From Diphasiastrum complanatum (lineage: Eukaryota > Streptophyta > Lycopodiopsida > Lycopodiales > Lycopodiaceae): a DNA stretch of 64,000 nucleotides. The translations under genes and the position numbers were made by a program. Each line of letters starts with the position of its first letter. The stretch's first letter is position 1. The DNA lies in NCBI GenBank assembly GCA_029204225.1, contig CM055101.1:35133648-35197647 (forward strand), read 5' to 3'. Positions 53,306-64,000 of the stretch are shown one piece after another. The notes under the pieces are model-generated. The model did no database searches. It saw only the letters and a program-made list of their open reading frames with translations, and was not told the origin of the DNA.

Positions 53306-54310
53306 CATCCTGAAAACAGTCGAAGGCCGACAACATTTTTCGGACCTTCGCGTCTTTCCAAAACGTAGTTTTTCCCTTAAAGCATTTTTTTTTAAGGCAC
53401 TGTCACCTTTTTTGCCTATTTGCACCTTAGGAATTTTTATGCCTTAATTATTTTTAAGGCACCTTCATCTTTTTCGCACTGTTGAGAAAAAGCAACACCT
53501 TCGGGAAAAATACGACACTATGACCAAACTTCATTTTAAGGGCATTGTCGGGTTTTTCACATTTTTTCTACCTTCGAGAAAAATGTGGCACTGTGACCAA
53601 ACTTCATTTTAAGGGCATTGTCGGGTTTTTCACATTTTCTCTATCTTCGGAAAAAATACGACACTGTGACCAAACTTCAATTTAAGGGCATTGTCGAGTT
53701 TTTCGCATTTTCTCTACCTTCGAAAAAAAAAACGACATTGTGACCGAACTTCATTTTAAGGGCACTGTCAGGTTTTTCGCATTTTCTCTGCCTTCACTTT
53801 TCAAAGGCACCTTTGCATTTTTTGGGTTTTTCCATCGGTGGCAGACCAACATCGCCAACTTATCATAAACCCTAAAAATAGCTGGATTCCTAAATAATCC
53901 AAGAGCGGTTACCCACTATGTACATATACAAAGACTGTTGTAAAGAACATTCAATGCTTGTAAGCTAATTTTGAAGACACTTCTAAATATATACTACTAG
54001 CTGAATCAAGCAATGTAAGTGTTGCTTTAACATTATAATTAGAGTCATTCTGTAGCCAACGTTATCATGCTCAACACGCTAAAATTATTACTTCCAACCA
54101 TTGTACTCACTGTTGATATTAATCAGAGTGCAATTTTTTGTCTCACTATTGTATTGTTCATTTGCACAATTTCTATGAATGATTTATCTTGAATATTTCT
54201 GCTGCTAACTGTTGTGTTTCCGATCCTACACGCCTACGCTCAAAGCTTCAAGATTTTGCTGATGCTCCCCATGTTCTATGACAGTCTGTTCACGTTCTAT
54301 TACCCTATCA
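53306..54310 (+). mobile_element. Copia LTR-type region (variant) ending at a primer site
   Basis: It begins with the tail segment shared with 1-178 and 46951-47100, contains a 73-bp tandem repeat, and ends TTACCCTATCA at 54310, followed by GATTGGTATCAGAGC. The end matches the other Copia LTRs but the body does not, so this is a chimera or a diverged subfamily. Confidence 0.5.
53497..53789. repeat. Tandem repeat, four 73-bp units
   Basis: Units start at 53497, 53570, 53643 and 53716. Each contains CTTCGxxAAAAAT, TGACCxAACTTCATTTTAAG and GGCAxTGTCxxGTTTTTC. CTTCG, CGAC and TCGGG give one cluster of CpG sites per unit. Confidence 0.9.
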
Positions 54311-54313
54311 GAT

Positions 54314-54325
54314 TGGTATCAGAGC
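54314..54325 (+). other. Copia primer-binding site (tRNA-iMet type)
   Basis: An exact TGGTATCAGAGC, 3 bp after CCCTATCA. Confidence 0.85.
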
Positions 54326-54370
54326 ATAGCTCAGAAACCGAGAGATTATTCTATTTGTATTACTATTAAC

Positions 54371-54480
54371 ATGTCTCTTATCTTCATCCAACGAGGCTAG
54401 AATCATTGACAAGTTCAATGGTTCTAACTTCTACATCTGGAAGTTAAATCTCCGGATGATGTTGATAGATAAAGATCTTT
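54371..54480 (+). pseudogene. Copia gag N-terminal scrap joined to an LTR
   Basis: It starts ATGTCTCTTATC and is homologous to the other gag fragments through FNGSNFYIWKL and MLIDKDL. It then joins LTR sequence at TAAATATGAATCG, a different breakpoint from the other chimeras. Confidence 0.65.
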
Positions 54481-54655
54481 GTAAATATGAATCGAATTTT
54501 TAAGATCCTGTTGGGCAGAGCGATTGAGCTATGATTGTAATTTAGCATATACATTCTTTCATATTGTTCTTGTACGTAGTAGTCCATAACAATGGGAGAG
54601 TTATTCCGCAAGTATTTCTTTCTCCCTTGTCTGTTCACATTCTATCACCCTATCA
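54481..54655 (+). mobile_element. Copia LTR 3' scrap
   Basis: The last 175 bp of the LTR, ending CACCCTATCA. A primer site follows at 54659. Confidence 0.7.
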
Positions 54656-54658
54656 GAT

Positions 54659-54670
54659 TGGTATCAGAGC
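54659..54670 (+). other. Copia primer-binding site (tRNA-iMet type)
   Basis: An exact TGGTATCAGAGC. Leader and gag start follow for about 60 bp, then the opposite-strand pol begins. Confidence 0.85.
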
Positions 54671-54739
54671 ATAGCTCATTAAACCCAGAGATTATTCTAT
54701 TTCTATTATTGTTAACATGTCTCTTATCAGTTACTCTTT

Positions 54740-57345
54740 TCTCTTTAATGCTTTCCAATGAGAGATCCTAGGATTAGACATGAATTGACTTAATGTGCTA
54801 AAATATGGTCTAGTACACAACATTGCATACATCAAAGATCCTATTAGTGAATGATAAGGGTACTTCGCTATGTCGAGTACTTCACTATCAGAATCAGCAC
54901 AAGTAGGTTTAATCAATACTATACTTGGATCTCTTGGAGTATTCATTGGTTTGCAATCAGATATATGAAACTTTTCTAAAATGCCTTTTAGATATGTTTG
55001 TTGGCTAAGACAGATCTTTTTTTAAAGTTTATTTCTAGTAATGTGAATTCGTAGCAAAAAATGAACAGCTCCTAAATCAGTCATGTCAAATTCCTTTGAC
55101 AGATCACTCTTAGTAGTGTGCAAAAGAGAAGTGCTATTAGACAGAATAAATGCATCATCTACGTAAAGAGCTATGTGAACTGAATTGGTGCCTATATGCT
55201 TCAGATAAACATTACAGCAAATCTCAATTGAATGAGATAAGAGTTGATTCTATCAAACCATGCTCTTGCGGCCTGTTTCAGACTGTAGATTGCTTTGTGC
55301 AGGTTGCACACTTTGTGCTCTTGGCCTTTGACTTCAAATCCTTCCGGTTGGAAGGTATGTAGTTTCTCTTTGCGTTGTCGTTGAGAAATGTTGTCTTGAC
55401 ATCCATTTAGTGCATTTCGAGGTCTTCTGTGGCTGCTAACGCAATCAGAGTCATGATTGACAGCATCTTGATGACAGGACTAAATTTTTTTTGATAATCC
55501 ACTCCTTGGACTTGAGAGTGAATCCTTTAGCCACCCTTTCCATTTGGCAATGGAACCATCAGAGTTGATCTTCTTCTTGAAGATCCACTTGTTGTCGATA
55601 ACTCTCTTGTGAGTGGGGAAGTCGACCAGTGTCCAGTTCTGGTTCGTAAAAAATGAGTTGTACTTGCTTTCCTTAGCCTCTTGCCACTTCACAGCATCCT
55701 TGGAGCTAATTGGTCTGGCTAGGCTCTATGGTTCTTCTGATGAAGTCCATAATGATTGAGGTGCATACCTCTCAGGAACTGTACGAGTCCGTGAGGATCT
55801 ACGGGCATTTAGTTGACCAGGATGCGATGATGCTTCTTCTTGAATTTCTCCAGATCTGCTCAAGCTAGCTTGGTCTGGTCTGATGACAGGAACTGTCGGC
55901 TGCTCGACTTTTGTAGCTGTAGCTGTAGGTTTTGTAGAAGGAACATCAACGTTGGAAGAATCCATGCTACGTAAAATAGGATGAAATGAGGTACCATCGT
56001 TTATCGATGGTTGTTTGAAATCATAGTATGTATGTTCTTGAGATATTACATCCCTAGAGACAAATACTACATTGGTGGATGGATCATAGACTTTATAAGC
56101 TTTATGTTCATCAGGATAGCTAATGAAAATACATTTATTTGTCCTATGATCCAGTTTCTTCCTAAGTTGTTTAGGAATGTGAACAAAACATATACAACCA
56201 AAGATTTTTAAATGGCTGACACTAGGCTTGTGTCCATGCCAAACTTCATAAGGAGTCTTGTTTTTTATGGCTTTGGTGCTGGATCTGTTTTGCACGTAAC
56301 AGGCTGTGGCAGTAGCTTCTACCCAAAACTTCGCAGGTAGGTGTGCTTGATGTAGCATGGATCTAGCTGAGTTGAGAAGAGTTTGATTCTTTCTTTCTGC
56401 AATTCCGTTCTGTTGAGGTGAATAGGAAGTAGTGAACTGTCTTTTGATGCCATCTTCAGCCAGGTAGTCACACATCTCATTGGAGATGTATTCGCCGCCA
56501 CCATCAGTTCGGAGTGCCTTCACTTTCATATATGTTTGTGTCTCGGCCATGGCTTTGAATCTCTTGAAGCATTCAAAGGCTTTAGATTTGTGCTTAATGA
56601 ACATGATTGTAGACATCTAGAATAATCATCTATGAAAGTGATAAAATAGACTGCATCTCCTAAGGATGGAGTTGGCATTGGACCACAGAGATCGCTATGT
56701 ACAGGATCTAATACATGCTTTGTTTTGATGGAATGTGATTTTGGAAACTTGCTTCTAGAGTGCTTCCCATAGATGCATGATTCACAAAAGAAAGATTTCC
56801 TATCTAATGAAGAAGTGAAAATTCAGTCCATCAACTAAATTATTACAACACATATAAGAAAGTGATCTTGTATTCACATGTCCAAATCGACTATGCCTCA
56901 GAAAAGCACCGTCGTTTACATTTTCATTAGAGATACTAGCAAATGCAATTGAATTAGAGAGTACGTAAAGATTTCCGACTCTAGTGCATGTAGTCAGAGT
57001 AGTATCTTCCTCGAGTATTGTATGCTGCTCATATTGGAAAGTAACAGTGTAGCCCTCATCAGTTATCTTAGAGACTGATAACAGGTTCTTTGAGAACTAA
57101 GAAACATGAAGGACATTAGGAACACAGATGGACATATCATTGTTGAAGCTAATCTTCACTACTCCTTTGCCTTCCACGCGTATGGTGCTAGAATCTCCGA
57201 GGTAGATAAAGTGGTCTCTGTTGTAAGTTGTGTACTTCATAAATCATTCCTTACGAGAGGTCATCTGTTGGGTAGCGCTGCTATCCAAGTAGCTATCACA
57301 GTCTTCGCTGCTACTGCAAGCCATTAGCAAGTGTGTGTCTTGCTC
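54740..57345 (-). pseudogene. Copia pol, minus strand: protease to RT/RNase H linker, decayed
   Basis: Order on the minus strand: protease remnant at about 57320 (YLDSSATQQMTS, active-site Gly lost) with GYTVTFQYEQ; a stop-rich pre-integrase; integrase 56616-55726 (RTDGGGEYISNEM, SYSPQQNGIAERKNQTLL, NKTPYEVWHGHKPS, then GCICFVHIPKQLRKK), open for 296 codons; RT from 55692 (NKWIFKKKINSDGSIAKWK), HKAIYSLKQAARAW, catalytic LYVDDAF (YVDD at 55165-55154), and DMTDLGAVHF; linker 54946-54740 (YHSLIGSLMYAMLCTRP, ISHWKALKR). RNase H and both LTRs are missing. Several stops and frameshifts make it non-functional. It is a different copy from the plus-strand Copia at 47103. Confidence 0.88.
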
Positions 57346-58330
57346 CAAGCCTTCGAGTCTGAAAAAAAAAAAAACAAAAAAAAAAAATTTAATTTAAAAA
57401 AAAATCGACACGACTTTTTTTCGAGTTTTTTTTTTTCACGTTTTCCTTGTTTTTGTCAAGATTTCTTGTCTTTTTGAGTTTTTTATCGCGACATTATCGT
57501 TTCAAATTTTTTTCGCGACTTAATCTTTTCTAGTTTTTTCACGACTTTATCTTTTCTAGTTTTTTTTCGTGACTTTTTTTTTTCCAATTTTTTTCGCGAC
57601 TCCATCTTTTCCAGTTTTTCGCGACTTCATTTTTTTAAAGTTTTATTCGCGACCTTGGTTTTTTTTTTAGCCTTTCTCGTTTTTTTTTTTGTTTTTTCTC
57701 GTTGTTTCGTTTGCAAGTTTTTTCGCCAATTTTTCAAGTTTCTTTCGTGTGTATCTCCATTTTTCGTGTTTTTTTGAGTTTTTTTTTTTGCATTTTAACT
57801 TGTTTTCGAAATTTCTTCTTGTCTTTTCGAGTTTCTTTCACGCTGTTTTTCGAGTTTCTTTTGTGTGTCTTTTGCCATTTTTCGAGATTTGCTCGTGAAT
57901 TTTTTCGAGAATTTTTGAGTTTTTTTCTAGTTTTTGTCGTATTTTTTCGAGATTGTTTCTAGTTTTTTCGAGATTTTTTCTAGAATTTTTCTAGATTTTT
58001 TCGAGCCTTTTCGCATTTTTTTGAGGTTTTTCTAGATATTTTCGTGCTTTTTTGAGATTTTTCCTAGATTTTTTTGAGATTTTTTTTAGATATTTTCGTG
58101 CTTTTTCTAGATTTTTTCATGTTTTTTTGAAATTTTTTCTAGATTTTTTCGTGTTTTTTTGAAATTTTTTCTAGATTTTTTCGAGATTTTGTTCTGCCTT
58201 TTCGAAATTTTTTCGAGATATTTTTGTGTCTTTTCGAAATTTTTTTGAGCCTTTTTCGAAATTTTGTTCGTGCCTTTTGGAAATTTTTTCGAGGTTTTTT
58301 CACATTTTTTTTTCGGCTTAAAAACCCTAA
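57346..58330. repeat. T-rich degenerate repeat tract with TCGA/CTAGA words
   Basis: After A and T runs at 57361-57430, about 900 bp consist of T4-T9 runs broken by TCGAG, TCGCGAC, TCTAGA and TCGTG words at roughly 8-20 bp spacing. Open frames here are low-complexity artefacts. It lies between a Copia pol and a gypsy gag, so it may be the leader of the latter. Confidence 0.8.
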
Positions 58331-58609
58331 AAAACCAAAAAAAAAAAATTCAAAAACACCAAAAATCCTATAAAAATCAAAAAACACCAGAAACTCATAC
58401 CCAACACCAAAAAGACACAATAGTCACCAATGGACTAGCATACAGATCCTGAAATCTCAGAAGATTGTCCATACTACGGCTGAACAAATCAGACGTCATA
58501 GGTTCTACCGAATGCGGTCTCAACTCCCACAGAACAAGAGCTTGATAGAGTCGAGTCTTCACGAACATGAGCACATTTTTATGGTGGTGAACACTCACAG
58601 GCCAGAACC
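58331..58609. other. Spacer or leader before the gypsy gag
   Basis: A-rich to 58420 (AAAACACCAAAAATCC-like), then ordinary sequence. It probably belongs to the gypsy element. No gene is seen. Confidence 0.4.
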
Positions 58610-59708
58610 CATCTTAACGACATTTTTGCTACCCATGGTGCTCATCATGAGAAAAGAACACCCAAGCTAGATCTATCCAAGTTTGATGATAGTTCAGACC
58701 CTCAAGGATTCTTGCAAATCTTTGAAAATGCATGCGACGTTTATGACAAAACATCTCCCGATGCTATGATCCAACTGTTTTCGATGACCATGATCGCTAA
58801 AGCACGTGACTGGTTTTTTAACCTTGATCATGAAGATAAGACAAACTGGTCAATTTCGCTTAATAGAGAGTCATTTTGTCAAATTGAGTAACATCAAGAT
58901 GACAAAAGATGAACGTGTATGAGACTATATCGAGCGATTCAAACACCTCAAAAGTCAAGTACAAGAACAACCATTTGAACACATGCTCATCATCTGGTTT
59001 TTAGTCGGCCTTCCAAGATTGATCAGACGCGAGCTTAAATCGAATGATGAATATACGAGCCTAAAGTTAGCTATGTCTGATGCCATCAAGAAATAAGACG
59101 AAGGATCAGATGTTGATGAATCCAGAGAAAGGAGAACAACTCGTGCTCCTATCCATGAGTCGAAGCCGATCGAAGATGCCCGAGATCAACTTTGGAAATC
59201 CCAGATGGAGTTGCTTAATAAGCAACACCAACTACAGATGGAGAAACTCACCAATGAGTTTCAAACTACCTTGAATTCTATCCAAAGCAGTATGCCTGGT
59301 CAACCAAACCCTGCACATGTACCTTATAAACGAAAACCCTTATGGTGCCCACAGTGTCGGGCTACGTATCTTGCTCATGCTTGTCCTTCATATCAACCTA
59401 TCCAAATACATGCCATCCAACAATATGAAGAACAACCGTCACAATTTGGACATTCCTTGACTTATCACAAATGTCCACCAGAAAGTCCAGAACCACTCGC
59501 CATACAAGATGGCTATGCCATTACGCAAGGGCCATTGAACAATAGATATTTCATCTATGGTGAAACTGGCCACTTCATGGTTGATTGTCTAGTCAAGACC
59601 AAGTGCCACGCCGAGTGTCCCGATTGTGTTAGAAAACACAGTTTCAAAGACTGTCCGAAACAACCAAGTAAGATCGTACCTGTCCGCCACGTTAGTTATG
59701 AATCATGA
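58610..59708 (+). pseudogene. Ty3/gypsy gag pseudogene
   Basis: LDLSKFDDSSDPQGFLQIFE, MTMIAKARDWFFNL and DYIERFKHLKSQ are the retrotransposon-gag capsid motifs (A..WF..L and the F..RF..L helix). A frameshift lies near 58865, and stops occur near 58940 and 59095. A coiled-coil-like stretch (LLNKQHQLQMEKLTNEF) at about 59205 precedes a Cys-rich tail (CPQCRATYLAHACP, a knuckle decayed to YFIYGETGHFMVDC, and CPDCVRKHSFKDCPK), ending at 59708. The pol genes are absent downstream. Confidence 0.75.
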
Positions 59709-63399
<3,691 letters not shown>

Positions 63400-64000
63400 A
63401 CAAGAAGATAATCTAAACAAGTGCCCAGTTTATGCTGACAAGCAAAGCACAAACTCAACCTGTAAGCAAGATGAAGTAAGTAGAAAATTAGTAAACAGAT
63501 CCTCCCAAGCAGAGGATCTATCAACATTCTAAATGCAAGTTTTGTGGAAGTCTTTGAAGATGGCCAAGTCTCCAATGACTATATATAATAATAAGATAGC
63601 TTGCGGACTTGTATAGCATGGATCTGCTCAAGAAGTTACGAGAACCGTACGTTACCTGTTTACAGGTACAAATGTTGGTATGGCATGGATTTGCCACAAA
63701 CTTCATGTACCGGTCCAAGCTACTTATATGTTTATAATAAGTTACATATCTTACACAACTTATTTTCAAATGCATAATGTTTTATTTATATAATCAAAGA
63801 AAAGGACCAAAACATGAAACTGATCAACATGACACTCAACCTGATACGGTAAGGATATGGTTTGGCCCATCACTATAAGCAACTTTGAGTAAGGGAAGAA
63901 GGACTATAAAATTTTAATTACATTGCAAGCTGATTAGTTAAGTTAATGTATCTTGTACATGGATAACAACTGACATTCAGTGTTGACACCTGTCTTCCTC
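63400..64000 (-). repeat. Dispersed repeat family R, copy 3 (inverted, cut by window end)
   Basis: The reverse complement matches 41535-41880 and, over its last about 100 bp, 42939-43040. Matches are GTCAGTTGTTATCCATGTAC, TTTAGCTTGCAATGTAATT-like and CGGTAC...GGCAAATCCATGCCATACCA. It continues beyond the window. Confidence 0.6.

Noticed and set aside
53497-53789. CRISPR-like regular repeats
   Set aside because: Repeats are contiguous 73-mers without unique spacers, in a plant nuclear retrotransposon context.
58139-58420. Lys/Arg-rich 93-codon minus frame, histone-tail-like
   Set aside because: A by-product of the T/TCGA-rich repeat tract read on the other strand. No real protein composition.

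Overview
The window is nuclear DNA of a land plant. It holds a spliced plant-type LCB2 gene, Ty1/copia LTR retrotransposons primed by initiator-Met tRNA, a Ty3/gypsy gag remnant, LINE fragments and long (GA/TC)n microsatellites. The LCB2 protein departs from the angiosperm consensus at a few usually fixed positions, for example SSYNYLGF in place of GSYNYLGF. A non-angiosperm plant is therefore possible, but the sequence alone does not settle it.

The only host gene I can fully support is LCB2, the catalytic subunit of serine palmitoyltransferase, on the minus strand from ATG 39317-39315 to stop codon 7650-7648. I reconstructed 12 coding exons by eye. Every junction has GT/AG borders and keeps phase, giving 1452 bp and 483 residues. 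The 1.45 kb of coding sequence is spread over about 31.7 kb because the introns (83 bp to about 8 kb) have filled with LINE pieces, LTRs, MITE-like inverted-repeat elements and microsatellites. Two microsatellites lie directly against LCB2 splice sites.

Layout: 1-4.1 kb is a minus-strand chimeric Copia array (LTR plus gag pieces) beside a plus-strand Copia 3' end. 5.0-7.1 kb is another Copia 3' end, followed by four hairpins with one conserved loop and co-varying stems. 7.6-39.3 kb is LCB2. 39.3-44.6 kb is its leader and upstream flank, with coding-like scraps and a dispersed repeat family. 44.6-47.1 kb is an inverted copy of the left chimeric Copia array. 47.1-53.3 kb is a broken Copia pol containing an inserted non-autonomous Copia-like element. 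That element keeps gag and protease, but integrase, RT and RNase H are replaced by about 550 codons I do not recognise. 53.3-57.3 kb has Copia LTR pieces with a 73-bp tandem repeat and a minus-strand Copia pol. 57.4-58.3 kb is an odd T/TCGA-rich tract. 58.6-59.7 kb is a gypsy gag pseudogene. The rest is repeat-derived DNA, ending in an inverted copy of the 41.5 kb repeat.

The most interesting items are the hairpin array at 6.9-7.1 kb, the unknown reading frames in the 48-52 kb element, the twice-found LTR-gag chimera on either side of LCB2, and the microsatellites at LCB2 splice sites.
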